A stretch of DNA of 64,000 bases from the NCBI RefSeq assembly GCF_001939735.1, contig NZ_MJIL01000079.1, positions 62,370 to 126,369 of the forward strand, read 5' to 3'. The translations under genes were made by a program, and so were the position numbers. The DNA comes from Photobacterium proteolyticum (GTDB lineage: Bacteria; Pseudomonadota; Gammaproteobacteria; Enterobacterales; Vibrionaceae). This document shows, in pieces, positions 54,912-64,000 of the stretch (position 1 is its first letter; each line of letters opens with the position of its first letter). Below the pieces are notes generated by a model, which searched no databases, had not been told where the DNA came from, and saw only the letters and a program-made list of their open reading frames with translations.

Positions 54912-57900
54912 GTTCTCAACACGAAACAACCGACGCGCACAGCACCAGCAAGAAAATTGCCATTGTTGGTTTAGCTAACCAGTACCCAGACGCGGATACG
55001 CCAACAGCATTTTGGCAAAACCTGCTGGACAAGAGAGACTCTCGCAGCACATTGAGCGCTGAAAAACTCGGTGCCAATCCCGACAGTTATCAGGGCCAAC
55101 AGGGAGAATCCGACCGCTTTTACTGTGATAAAGGCGGTTACATCCAGAACTTCAGCTTCGATCCGAGCGGATACCGCTTGCCCGCAGAGAAGTTCGAAGG
55201 CCTTGACGACAGTTTTCTCTGGGCGCTGGATACCAGCCGAAAAGCGCTGGCAGATGCAGGGATCCCGTTAAATGCCGCGGTACTAGAACGTACTGGCGTG
55301 ATCATGGGCGCATTGTCATTCCCAACCACACGCTCCAATGATTTATTCCTGCCGCTGTATCACTCTGCGGTTGAGAAAGCACTGAAAGCAAAACTGAACA
55401 ACGAGCACTTTTCACTCAGCCCATCCAATACCGTGACACGAGACTCTAATCAGGCCAACGGTGCCGCAGCACATAATGCTTCCAAGCTAGTTGCAGACGC
55501 ACTCGGCCTGGGGAGTGCCCAGCTCAGCCTCGATGCAGCTTGCGCCAGCTCGGTCTACTCGCTGAAACTGGCCTGTGACTACCTCAATACCGGCAAGGCC
55601 GATATGATGCTGGCGGGTGCCGTTTCCGGTGCCGATCCGTTCTTCATCAACATGGGCTTCTCGATCTTCCATGCCTATCCGGACCACGGCGTCTCAGTCC
55701 CGTTCGATAGCAACAGCAAAGGCCTGTTTGCCGGTGAAGGGGCTGGCGTCCTGGTACTGAAACGGCTCGAAGATGCAGAGCGCGACGGCGACCATATCTA
55801 TGCCGTCGTCAGCGGGATCGGCCTGTCCAATGACGGACGTGGCCAGTTTGTCCTTAGCCCGAACAGCAAAGGACAGGTTCAGGCATTCGAGCGCGCCTAT
55901 GACGCTAGCGATCTGGCACCAGAGAGCATTGAGGTGATTGAGTGTCACGCCACCGGTACACCGCTGGGTGATAAAGTCGAAATGACATCCATGGAGCGCT
56001 TCTTTACCGACAAGCTAAACGGGACTCAGGCCCCGCTTATCGGCTCGGCAAAATCCAACCTTGGTCACTTACTCACAGCAGCGGGTATGCCCGGGATCAT
56101 GAAAATGATCTTCGCCATGAAAGAAGGTGTGCTTCCTCCAAGCATTAATTTATCAACCCCGCTGTCTTCACCTGATGGGTTGTTCGGTTCGCATACGTTG
56201 CCGACCCAGGTTCAGCCATGGCCAGATAAAGCCGGGAACCCTGCGCGACGCGCCGGTGTTTCGGTGTTTGGCTTTGGCGGCTGTAACGCACACCTGCTGC
56301 TGGAAGCCTATTCTTCTCATCAGGAGCGCCCCGGAGTTACGGCTACCGCTCATGTACACAATCAAGTACAAAATAAAAAGTCGCAGGTATCAGCTCCGCT
56401 GAAAATCACCGGCCTGGCCTCGCACTTCGGCTCGTTGAAAACCATTAATGCACTTAATAAAGCCATCGAAACGGGGGCAGATGCCTTTGTCTCTCTGCCG
56501 AAAAAACGCTGGAAAGGACTGGATCAGCACCCTGAGCTATTAAGCCAGTTCGGGTTGCATACCGTGCCACACGGTGCCTATATTGATCAGTTCGAGCTGG
56601 ATTTCTTGCGTTTCAAAGTCCCGCCCAATGAGGATGACCGTCTGATCTCCCAGCAGTTGCTGCTCATGAAAGTTGCAGACGAAGCGATTCGGGATGCCAA
56701 GCTTGAAGCCGGACAAAAAGTTGCCGTACTGGTCGCAATGGAAACCGAGCTGGAAATGCACCAGTTCCGCGGTCGCGTTAACCTGCATACCCAACTTGCC
56801 GATAGCCTGGACAACATGGGGATCACCCTAACTGACAGCGAATACCAGTCGCTTGAAGCCATTGCCATGGACAGTGTGTTGGATGCCGCCAAGCTCAACC
56901 AGTACACTAGCTTTATCGGTAACATCATGGCGTCGCGTATTGCCTCGCTGTGGGACTTCAACGGCCCGGCCTTTACCATTTCTGCTGCGGAGCAATCTGT
57001 TGCCCGCTGTATTGATGTCGCCCAGAACCTGATGTCACAAGAATCTCTGGACGCCGTCGTCATCGCCGCCGTAGATCTCAGCGGCAGTGCCGAGCAAGTG
57101 ATTCTCAAAAACAGCATTACCCCCGTCGCCTCGGCGGCACAAGACAGAGGATGGCATGTCGGCGAAGGTGCCGGTGCAATAGTTCTCGTTGATGAACAAG
57201 AAGCGTCCGCTAGCCATAGCTACGGCTCAATCGATGCCCTCGGGTTTGGTTCTGTCAGTCAGAGCCCGTCGGTTACCGACCGCCTTCTGAGTAAAACAGG
57301 TATTGCAGCAGACAATATTAGCTTGCTGGAACTTAACCAAGCACCGGAAAACATCGATAGTATCCATCTGCCGCTTTCCCATGCATCACAAACACAAGCC
57401 AGCCAGCGTCTGGGCCACTGCTCCGCCGCGTCTGGCATGGCGAGTATGCTCCACGGTTTGCTGAGCCTGAATAAAGTCGCCTCACATACCGACAGCAAGG
57501 CTGCTATCGTGGCGAATGTCAGTGAGGGGCAATGCTCACAGCTTCTTGTCACCCAGACAGATACAGAAACACGATCTCTGACTGCACGTCTTGCAAGCGA
57601 ACTCGCCGTTGACTCAACACGCCAGCTAATCAAGCAGGTTACTCTGGGCGGGCGTGATATCTACCAACATATCGTGACAACGGATCTTCCTGAGCTACAG
57701 CAGATCCAGCAAAAAGCTGCTAACGCAAGACCGCGTATACAGCCTCAGGTGAACGCAATGGCTAAGGCTATGCCCTTAACTATGCCCGAGGCCCAGCCTT
57801 TAACCAGGCCCGTGGCACCGACGCCATCCGTATCCCCGACTCTGGCAACACCAGACCAGAGTCCGAGCACAGGTATTCAAAGCAATATGACCAACGTCCT

Positions 57901-60748
57901 ATCCGCTAACGATCACAATGACTCAGTTTCAACGCAGAACGCTTCATTTGTCGAAAATCAACTGCTGGCACAGCAGGTCCATCAGGCCTTCCTGCAAAAC
58001 CGCGAGCAAGGGTTGAAGATGGCTGATGCCCTATTGAAAGCACAGCTTAACGAAGTCACCGCGCAGATGAATGCGGGCAATGGTCAGGGTGTTAACTATC
58101 AGCCTGACACAGTTTCAGAGCCGATCTCACCAGCACAAAACGTAATGGCACAGCCAATCCGTAAGCCCTGCATTTGGGACTATGAAGACTTGGTCGAGTA
58201 TGCCGAAGGTGACATCGCCAATGTCTTTGGCCCTGACTACGCGATTATCGACAGTTACTCGCGCCGGGTAAGGCTGCCAACTACCGATTACCTACTGGTA
58301 TCGCGAGTGACCAAACTTGATGCCCAAATGCTGGAATTCAAGCCAAGCACCATGACCACGGAATACGACATTCCTGTAGATGCCCCCTACTTAGTCGACG
58401 ATCAGATCCCTTGGGCAGTCGCGGTCGAATCTGGTCAGTGTGACCTAATGCTCATTAGCTACCTCGGTATCGATTTCGAAAACAAAGGCGAGCGAGTCTA
58501 TCGTCTGCTTGATTGCACTCTCACCTTCCTCGGTGACTTGCCGCGTGGTGGCGATACCCTGCGATACGATATATCAATCAACAACTTTGCCCGTAACGGT
58601 GACACCCTGCTGTTCTTCTTCTCCTACGAATGTTTCGTCGGCGACAAGATGATCCTGAAAATGGATAACGGCTGCGCAGGGTTCTTTACCGATGAGGAGC
58701 TCGCAGACGGCAAAGGGGTTATCCGTACCGAAGATGAACTGAAGGCACGTAATCTGGCCGTTAAACAACGTTTTAACCCGTTATTGCATTGCCAGAAAAC
58801 CCAGTTCGATTATCACGCCTTGCATCATCTGCTGAGTGCCGATATTGCCGGTTGCTTTGGTGACAGCCACATCTCTGACCGAAACCAGCCATCGCTGTGC
58901 TTCAGCTCAGAGAAGTTCATGATGATTGAGCAAGTCAGCCACGTTGATCCGCATGGCGGCGCCTGGGGACTCGGCTTGGTCGAAGGCCACAAACAGCTTG
59001 AGCCTGAGCACTGGTATTTCCCTTGCCATTTTAAAGATGACTCCGTGATGGCCGGTTCGTTGATGGCTGAGGGCTGTGGTCAGTTGCTGCAGTTCTTTAT
59101 GATGTATTTGGGTATGCATACTCAGGTCCAGAGTGGTCGCTTCCAGCCGCTTGAAAGCGCACCGCAAAAAGTTCGCTGCCGTGGTCAGGTCGTACCGCAA
59201 TCTGCCGTTCTGACTTACCGGATGGAGGTAACAGAAATAGGCCTGAGCCCGCGTCCGTATGCAAAAGCAAACATTGATATCCTGCTCGATGGCAAAGTCG
59301 TGGTCGACTTCCAGAACTTGGGCGTGATGATCAAAGAAGAAGCAGAATGTACCCGTTACATTAGCTCCTCAGACTATATTGCTGAAAACCATATAGCTGA
59401 AGATCATATTGTTGAAAATGTTGTTGCTGAAGCGAAAACAGTACAAACGGCAGCACAAGCAGTAAACCAACCAGCCTCTGCCAACGCACCGCTGATGGCG
59501 CAAATTCCCGATCTGAATACAGCAACGAACAAAGGCGTTATCCCGCTTCAGCATGTCGAAGCACCAATAACGCCGGATTACCCAAATCGCACTCCTGACA
59601 CGGTACCGTTCACGCCGTACCATATGTTCGAGTTTGCTACCGGTGATATCGAGAAATGCTTCGGCCCTGACTTCGCTATCTATCGCGGGATGATCCCACC
59701 ACGTACCCCGTGTGGCGATCTCCAGCTGACCACCCGTGTCATCGAAGTCAACGGCACCCGTGGTGACTTTAAAACACCGTCATCATGTATCGCTGAATAT
59801 GAAGTGCCAGAAAATGCCTGGTACTTCAACGAAAACAGCCACAACGCCCTCATGCCTTATTCGGTATTGATGGAAATTTCGCTCCAGCCTAATGGCTTTA
59901 TTTCAGGCTATATGGGTACCACCCTGGGCTTCCCGGGTCAGGAGCTGTTTTTCCGTAACCTTGATGGCAGCGGCAAGATGCTGCGCAATGTTGACCTGCG
60001 CGGAAAAACGATTGTGAATGACTCCCGTCTGCTTTCAACGGTGATGATGGGTACCAACATCGTGCAAAGCTTCAGCTTCGAGCTAAGTACTGACGGCGTA
60101 CCTTTCTATGAAGGTACCGCGGTATTTGGTTACTTCAAAGGTGAAGCACTGAAAGATCAGCTGGGACTGGATAACGGCAGAGTGACACAGCCTTGGCACA
60201 TCGAAAATAATCGCACACCTGATGTCACTATCGACCTGCTTGATAAGCAAAGCCGCTACTTCAACGCCCCTCTGTCAGCAACAGGTGAAGCACGTCCACA
60301 TTACCAACTGGCTGGCGGACGCCTGAACTTCATCGATAAAGTTGAAATAACCAGTGACGGTGGTAAATCAGGCTTAGGTTACCTGTATGCAGAGCGAACG
60401 ATTGATCCAAGCGATTGGTTCTTCCAGTTCCATTTCCACCAAGACCCGGTCATGCCGGGCTCTCTGGGTGTAGAAGCAATTATCGAACTGATGCAAACTT
60501 ACGCCCTGAACAAAGATTTAGGTGCCGGTTTCCGTTCACCGAAATTCGGCCAGATACAATCTGAAGTGAAATGGAAATACCGTGGCCAGATCAACCCGCT
60601 GAACAAACAAATGTCACTGGATGTCCACATCACAGCGATTAAAGACGAAGACGGTAAACGCATCATCATCGGTGATGCCAACCTGAGCAAAGACGGCCTG
60701 CGTATTTACGAAGTCAAAGACATTGCCATCTGTATTGAAGAAGCTTGA
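54908..60748 (+). CDS. pfaC: PfaC: PUFA synthase subunit (KS-CLF-DH-DH)
   Basis: 1946 residues. Domains: ketosynthase (~10-470, Cys212 in SLDAACASSVY, His in ECHATGTPLGD and NLGHLLTAAG), chain length factor (~490-880; the active Cys is replaced by Gln696 in SAAEQSVARC, as expected for a CLF), a Gln/Ala/Pro-rich linker (~930-1070), and two FabA-like hot-dog dehydratase/isomerase domains (~1080-1420, SHVDPHGGAWGLG, and ~1560-1940, FFQFHFHQDPVMPGSLGVEA with catalytic His in FHFHQDP). The start is TTG at 54908, backed by AAGGAG seven bases upstream and the 4-base overlap with pfaB. The FabA-type domains place the cis double bonds of the final product. Confidence 0.95.
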   Translation: MSSQHETTDAHSTSKKIAIVGLANQYPDADTPTAFWQNLLDKRDSRSTLSAEKLGANPDSYQGQQGESDRFYCDKGGYIQNFSFDPSGYRLPAEKFEGLDDSFLWALDTSRKALADAGIPLNAAVLERTGVIMGALSFPTTRSNDLFLPLYHSAVEKALKAKLNNEHFSLSPSNTVTRDSNQANGAAAHNASKLVADALGLGSAQLSLDAACASSVYSLKLACDYLNTGKADMMLAGAVSGADPFFINMGFSIFHAYPDHGVSVPFDSNSKGLFAGEGAGVLVLKRLEDAERDGDHIYAVVSGIGLSNDGRGQFVLSPNSKGQVQAFERAYDASDLAPESIEVIECHATGTPLGDKVEMTSMERFFTDKLNGTQAPLIGSAKSNLGHLLTAAGMPGIMKMIFAMKEGVLPPSINLSTPLSSPDGLFGSHTLPTQVQPWPDKAGNPARRAGVSVFGFGGCNAHLLLEAYSSHQERPGVTATAHVHNQVQNKKSQVSAPLKITGLASHFGSLKTINALNKAIETGADAFVSLPKKRWKGLDQHPELLSQFGLHTVPHGAYIDQFELDFLRFKVPPNEDDRLISQQLLLMKVADEAIRDAKLEAGQKVAVLVAMETELEMHQFRGRVNLHTQLADSLDNMGITLTDSEYQSLEAIAMDSVLDAAKLNQYTSFIGNIMASRIASLWDFNGPAFTISAAEQSVARCIDVAQNLMSQESLDAVVIAAVDLSGSAEQVILKNSITPVASAAQDRGWHVGEGAGAIVLVDEQEASASHSYGSIDALGFGSVSQSPSVTDRLLSKTGIAADNISLLELNQAPENIDSIHLPLSHASQTQASQRLGHCSAASGMASMLHGLLSLNKVASHTDSKAAIVANVSEGQCSQLLVTQTDTETRSLTARLASELAVDSTRQLIKQVTLGGRDIYQHIVTTDLPELQQIQQKAANARPRIQPQVNAMAKAMPLTMPEAQPLTRPVAPTPSVSPTLATPDQSPSTGIQSNMTNVLSANDHNDSVSTQNASFVENQLLAQQVHQAFLQNREQGLKMADALLKAQLNEVTAQMNAGNGQGVNYQPDTVSEPISPAQNVMAQPIRKPCIWDYEDLVEYAEGDIANVFGPDYAIIDSYSRRVRLPTTDYLLVSRVTKLDAQMLEFKPSTMTTEYDIPVDAPYLVDDQIPWAVAVESGQCDLMLISYLGIDFENKGERVYRLLDCTLTFLGDLPRGGDTLRYDISINNFARNGDTLLFFFSYECFVGDKMILKMDNGCAGFFTDEELADGKGVIRTEDELKARNLAVKQRFNPLLHCQKTQFDYHALHHLLSADIAGCFGDSHISDRNQPSLCFSSEKFMMIEQVSHVDPHGGAWGLGLVEGHKQLEPEHWYFPCHFKDDSVMAGSLMAEGCGQLLQFFMMYLGMHTQVQSGRFQPLESAPQKVRCRGQVVPQSAVLTYRMEVTEIGLSPRPYAKANIDILLDGKVVVDFQNLGVMIKEEAECTRYISSSDYIAENHIAEDHIVENVVAEAKTVQTAAQAVNQPASANAPLMAQIPDLNTATNKGVIPLQHVEAPITPDYPNRTPDTVPFTPYHMFEFATGDIEKCFGPDFAIYRGMIPPRTPCGDLQLTTRVIEVNGTRGDFKTPSSCIAEYEVPENAWYFNENSHNALMPYSVLMEISLQPNGFISGYMGTTLGFPGQELFFRNLDGSGKMLRNVDLRGKTIVNDSRLLSTVMMGTNIVQSFSFELSTDGVPFYEGTAVFGYFKGEALKDQLGLDNGRVTQPWHIENNRTPDVTIDLLDKQSRYFNAPLSATGEARPHYQLAGGRLNFIDKVEITSDGGKSGLGYLYAERTIDPSDWFFQFHFHQDPVMPGSLGVEAIIELMQTYALNKDLGAGFRSPKFGQIQSEVKWKYRGQINPLNKQMSLDVHITAIKDEDGKRIIIGDANLSKDGLRIYEVKDIAICIEEA

Positions 60749-60764
60749 GTTAGGAACGAATACT

Positions 60765-62402
60765 ATGACTACACAAACAACCATGAATAACGAAAAGCTA
60801 TCTCCGTGGCCGTGGCAAGTTGATGAAAATGCTACCCACTTCGATACCAACGCAATGTCACAAGCCCTTAAAGACTTGAGCTTCGGATGTTACGTGATTA
60901 ATCACCCTGAAAAGGGCCTAGGGATCAGCCAGCAAGCCGAGCTGACCTCTGGCGAGAGTGCCAGTGCCGCCACGAGTCACCCAGTCAGCGCTTTTGCGCC
61001 AGCACTCGGTACGCAAAGCCTGGGTGACAGCGACTTCCGGCGTGTACATGGCGTGAAATACGCCTATTACGCCGGTGCAATGGCAAACGGTATCTCTTCG
61101 GAAGAGCTGGTTATCGCACTGGGCCAGGCTGGTATTCTGTGCTCCTTTGGTGCTGCGGGCCTGATCCCGTCACGTGTCGAACAGGCTATTCACCGCATAC
61201 AGGCAGCCCTGCCGAATGGCCCTTATGCCTTTAACCTGATACACAGCCCGAGCGAACCGGCACTGGAGCGTGGCAGCGTCGAGCTGTTCCTCAAGCATGG
61301 AGTGCGCACTGTTGAAGCATCGGCATTCCTGGGGCTGACACCGCAAATCGTTCAGTACCGTGCTGCCGGCCTTAGCCGCGATGCTCAAGGTGAAATTATC
61401 ATCGCCAACAAAGTTATCGCCAAAGTCAGCCGGACAGAAGTTGCCCGCAAATTTATGGAACCGGCACCGGCAAAAATTCTGCAGAAACTGGTTGATGAAG
61501 GCCGTATTACAGCCGAACAAATGAATCTGGCTCAGCTCGTTCCGATGGCTGATGATATTACCGCGGAGGCTGACTCTGGCGGCCATACCGATAATCGTCC
61601 GCTGGTAACACTGTTGCCGACAATTCTGGCACTTAAAGAAGAGATCCAGGCGAAATACCAGTTCAAGACTCCACTGCGTGTTGGCTCTGGTGGTGGTATC
61701 GGCACCCCTGATGCCGCACTGGCGGCGTTCAACATGGGAGCAGCCTATATCGTCACCGGCTCAATCAACCAGGCTTGTATCGAGGCAGGCGCGAGTGAGC
61801 ATACCCGTAAACTGCTGGCGACAGCTGAGATGGCCGATGTCACTATGGCACCAGCAGCCGATATGTTCGAAATGGGTGTCAAGCTGCAGGTAGTCAAACG
61901 CGGCACTCTGTTCCCGATGCGTGCCAACAAACTGTATGACATCTACACCCGCTACGATTCAATTGAAGCGATCCCGGCTGATGAGCGTCACAAACTCGAG
62001 ACACAAGTATTCCGAGCGACACTGGATGAAATCTGGGCTGGCACCGTGGCACACTTTAACGAGCGTGATCCGAAGCAAATCGAGCGTGCGCAAGATAATC
62101 CCAAGCGTAAGATGGCTCTGATCTTCCGTTGGTATCTTGGTCTTTCAAGCCGCTGGTCTAACACCGGTGAAGCAGGTCGTGAGATGGATTATCAAATCTG
62201 GGCAGGCCCGGCACTTGGCGCTTTCAATGCGTGGGCAAAAGGCAGCTACTTGGATAACTATCAGGATCGCCGTGCCGTTGATCTTGCCAAGCACCTGATG
62301 CACGGTGCCGCCTATTTGGCACGTATCAACCTGCTGGCTTCACAAGGTATCCGGCTACCGGCAGATCTGGCCCGCTGGAAGCCAGAACAAAAAATGGCTT
62401 AA
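60765..62402 (+). CDS. pfaD: PfaD: enoyl reductase of PUFA synthase
   Basis: 545 residues, FMN-dependent enoyl reductase with a TIM barrel related to 2-nitropropane dioxygenase. FMN-phosphate loops VGSGGGIGTPDAALAAFNMGAAYIVTGSIN (~310) and the GILCSFGAAGLIP region (~125) are visible, plus a C-terminal EIWAGTVAHFNERD and SRWSNTGEAGREMDYQIWAGPALGAFN extension characteristic of PfaD. I chose ATG 60765 (TTQTTMNNEKLSPWPW) because TAGGAAC stands 8 bases before it; the frame is open 14 codons earlier. Starts 16 bases after the pfaC stop. It ends the operon, with a strong terminator behind it. pfaE (phosphopantetheinyl transferase) does not follow. Confidence 0.94.
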   Translation: MTTQTTMNNEKLSPWPWQVDENATHFDTNAMSQALKDLSFGCYVINHPEKGLGISQQAELTSGESASAATSHPVSAFAPALGTQSLGDSDFRRVHGVKYAYYAGAMANGISSEELVIALGQAGILCSFGAAGLIPSRVEQAIHRIQAALPNGPYAFNLIHSPSEPALERGSVELFLKHGVRTVEASAFLGLTPQIVQYRAAGLSRDAQGEIIIANKVIAKVSRTEVARKFMEPAPAKILQKLVDEGRITAEQMNLAQLVPMADDITAEADSGGHTDNRPLVTLLPTILALKEEIQAKYQFKTPLRVGSGGGIGTPDAALAAFNMGAAYIVTGSINQACIEAGASEHTRKLLATAEMADVTMAPAADMFEMGVKLQVVKRGTLFPMRANKLYDIYTRYDSIEAIPADERHKLETQVFRATLDEIWAGTVAHFNERDPKQIERAQDNPKRKMALIFRWYLGLSSRWSNTGEAGREMDYQIWAGPALGAFNAWAKGSYLDNYQDRRAVDLAKHLMHGAAYLARINLLASQGIRLPADLARWKPEQKMA

Positions 62403-62437
62403 CTGCATCAGCAGCCAGTCGTATATAGAAAACCAAT

Positions 62438-62470
62438 AAAATCGGCCTTCAGGTGAAGGCCGATTTTTAT
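62438..62470 (+). terminator. Intrinsic terminator of the pfa operon
   Basis: AAATCGGCCTTCA pairs with TGAAGGCCGATTT at a very short loop and is followed by TTTATTT. It is 35 bases past the pfaD stop. The A-tract on the left makes it active on the other strand also. Confidence 0.92.
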
Positions 62471-62508
62471 TTAGCACATAGAGGCTATCAGTCTCAATTT
62501 AGCAACTA

Positions 62509-63885
62509 TTACTCTTTAACTAAGTAGCCAATAAGTGAAGTCAGATTATCAACATTGGTATGCATCAGTACAATTTCGCTTGCGTCAGACTTAGTCGGGA
62601 TAATTGTAAAGTCCAAAACTTCCCCATCCAATTTGACATAAGATTTCTCAAGTGAAACAGACGCCGTATCGATGGTTTGATCTGAAATAATCGTCCCCAC
62701 ACCATTATCGCCTTTACTGTTAGGCTGCTTAATGGTCAGTGTTGAGCTATCGACAGTGATTTCAAACTTGTAATCAAACTCAGCAGAAAGCTTAGATTTA
62801 TACTTACCATCTAGCTTTGATAAGCTATCTAGCTTCACACCAGTAACAATTTTTCTCATGTCTGGTTTTGGTGGATTACTAAAGTCATCAACAAGCACTG
62901 TCCATTCATGACCTGAGATGTTCACAGGATTCAGGGTGAAATTATTCATACGCTCCGCAGGTCCAAACATTAAATATAAGTGCCCCGCCTTGCCTTTATC
63001 ACCATCAGTTCCAAATGGCTTGCTCAAAATACCCCACGTCTGAACAGCACCACTCTCCTCAGCCGACTTGGCAAATACTTCGCCCTCGCCTTCAACGCTG
63101 TAGTAATCCCGGGTAGACTGATTAAATGCCTGATCTAAGTGGAGAACAAGATCATCGGCAAGAATTAGATACTTATCAGATAAATCACTCGCAGAGAAAG
63201 CCGTATTTACACTGACCTTTTCAAGTGTTGACTGAAGTTCAGATTGAACGGTGGCTTCCGGAATAAAATCATCATGCTTAAAGTTCATATTGCTATCACG
63301 GTTAGCAAGCTTAACCTTATCAAGCAGTTCTTTTTTCAGTACCGTTGTTCTGTCAGCCGCCGGATCATTAATTAATGCTTGAAGATAATTAGTAACATTC
63401 TCGCCATTGTTATTAAATTTCAAGCCAGTCAAATCAAGGCTAGTCGCATCTGAACCACGATTAAATGATTTTAAAATGGTCGCGATTGTAATTGGATCGG
63501 CATTATTATTAATGTTGCCTACTTTTAGATCGTAAGGCGTTGTGATGCTAGATGGTTGAGGAACAAAACCAATCTGGATCAAATTCTCATCGCTCAAAGT
63601 AGCCTTGTTACTCTCATCACACTTACCGATATAAAATGAAACACTCTCACCTTCTACTACTGAATATGTACCGCTTTCATCAGTACAACCTGCGCTATTT
63701 TCTGACTTGTAATACAGACCTTTTACAGGCTCATCAATAAAAGAATAGCTATTCAATTGCGGTGCTGTTGGTGTTGTTTGTCCTGCACCTGCTGTAGATG
63801 AGCTGGTTGAGCTGTCATTACATCCTGCTGCGGCTAAGGCCGATATTGCAATACAAAGTACTGAGAGTTTCGTTTTGAAAGCCAT
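62509..63885 (-). CDS. Large hypothetical lipoprotein
   Basis: 458 residues with a lipoprotein signal (MAFKTKLSVLCIAISALAAAGC, lipobox AAGC, Cys22) and a low-complexity Ser/Thr/Gly linker after it (NDSSTSSSTAGAGQTTP). The following motif EPVKGLYYKSENSAGCTDESGTYSVVEGESVSFYIGKC has the DxPVxGLxY...G.TD..G.F pattern of a group of surface lipoproteins with unknown roles in gammaproteobacteria. No recognised fold beyond that. Asp at position +2 after Cys is not present (Asn), so outer-membrane sorting is expected. GGAGT lies 5 bases before the ATG. Unrelated to the pfa operon as far as seen. Confidence 0.8.
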   Translation of the reverse strand: MAFKTKLSVLCIAISALAAAGCNDSSTSSSTAGAGQTTPTAPQLNSYSFIDEPVKGLYYKSENSAGCTDESGTYSVVEGESVSFYIGKCDESNKATLSDENLIQIGFVPQPSSITTPYDLKVGNINNNADPITIATILKSFNRGSDATSLDLTGLKFNNNGENVTNYLQALINDPAADRTTVLKKELLDKVKLANRDSNMNFKHDDFIPEATVQSELQSTLEKVSVNTAFSASDLSDKYLILADDLVLHLDQAFNQSTRDYYSVEGEGEVFAKSAEESGAVQTWGILSKPFGTDGDKGKAGHLYLMFGPAERMNNFTLNPVNISGHEWTVLVDDFSNPPKPDMRKIVTGVKLDSLSKLDGKYKSKLSAEFDYKFEITVDSSTLTIKQPNSKGDNGVGTIISDQTIDTASVSLEKSYVKLDGEVLDFTIIPTKSDASEIVLMHTNVDNLTSLIGYLVKE

Positions 63886-64000
63886 ATTTACTCCGAAAGT
63901 AGAAATAAAGTATCAAGGGAAATCATTCACTAAACGCTTACCTTTATAGAGAAGCGTCGATTCTATTTTTGTTAAGAACATTTCCTTCTCCCTTGCCTGA
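63886..64000. other. Window end, no gene seen
   Basis: 115 bp upstream of the lipoprotein gene; should contain its promoter. Nothing else identified. Confidence 0.5.

Overview
The window reads as a chromosomal segment of a marine gammaproteobacterium of the Vibrionaceae, most likely a Photobacterium close to P. profundum. The reasons are a complete pfaABCD polyunsaturated fatty acid synthase operon with five ACP repeats, an Orf6-type thioesterase and an oleABCD long-chain olefin operon beside it, plus H-NS, TorS/TorT and an mgsA-helD-yccS neighbourhood of gammaproteobacterial type. No tRNA, rRNA, CRISPR array, integrase or intact transposase was seen. The assignment rests on gene content recognised by eye, not on database comparison.

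Layout. 1-4.8 kb: 3' part of a sigma-54 activator, an S4-domain RNA-binding protein, a broken NUDIX gene with poorly explained DNA after it, a membrane-anchored TPR protein, and a RhlE-like DEAD-box helicase whose basic tail continues in frame past its stop. 4.8-10.5 kb: a sulfur/selenium-type module: three-rhodanese YnjE, a cysteine desulfurase-like enzyme, a double-cubane-cluster reductase (YjiM/HgdB type) with its ATPase activator (YjiL/HgdC type), a DUF3343 Se/S-carrier-like protein and YedF. 10.7-13.3 kb: KefF and KefC. 13.6-17.6 kb: a two-gene overlapping unit that looks like a nucleotide-signalling conflict system: a DUF4062/TIR-like + TPR + coiled-coil + 2TM protein, and a SLOG-fold + SLATT-like membrane protein. 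17.7-27.5 kb: mixed accessory genes (lipoprotein, two LysR regulators with divergent targets, an M42 peptidase, H-NS, a ParD-like/Map pair, an MBL hydrolase, a HAD phosphatase), a tiny Rmf-like gene and remnants of MarR and GST genes.

27.6-38.8 kb: TorS/TorT (divergent, no torR nearby), mgsA, a quinone-oxidoreductase-like MDR, helD, yccS, a deleted monooxygenase gene and a GNAT acetyltransferase. 38.9-62.4 kb: the lipid region. oleABCD (minus strand) and orf6-pfaABCD (plus strand) diverge from a 262-bp intergenic region. The Pfa complex would make long polyunsaturated acyl chains, Orf6 could release them, and OleA-D condense two activated fatty acyl chains head to head, so the two operons could work in series. 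The phosphopantetheinyl transferase PfaE needed to activate the ACPs is not in the window. A large lipoprotein of unknown role closes the window.

The best candidate for a little-described system is the DUF4062-TPR-2TM / SLOG-SLATT pair. The Se/S double-cubane module and the ole-orf6-pfa lipid supercluster come next.
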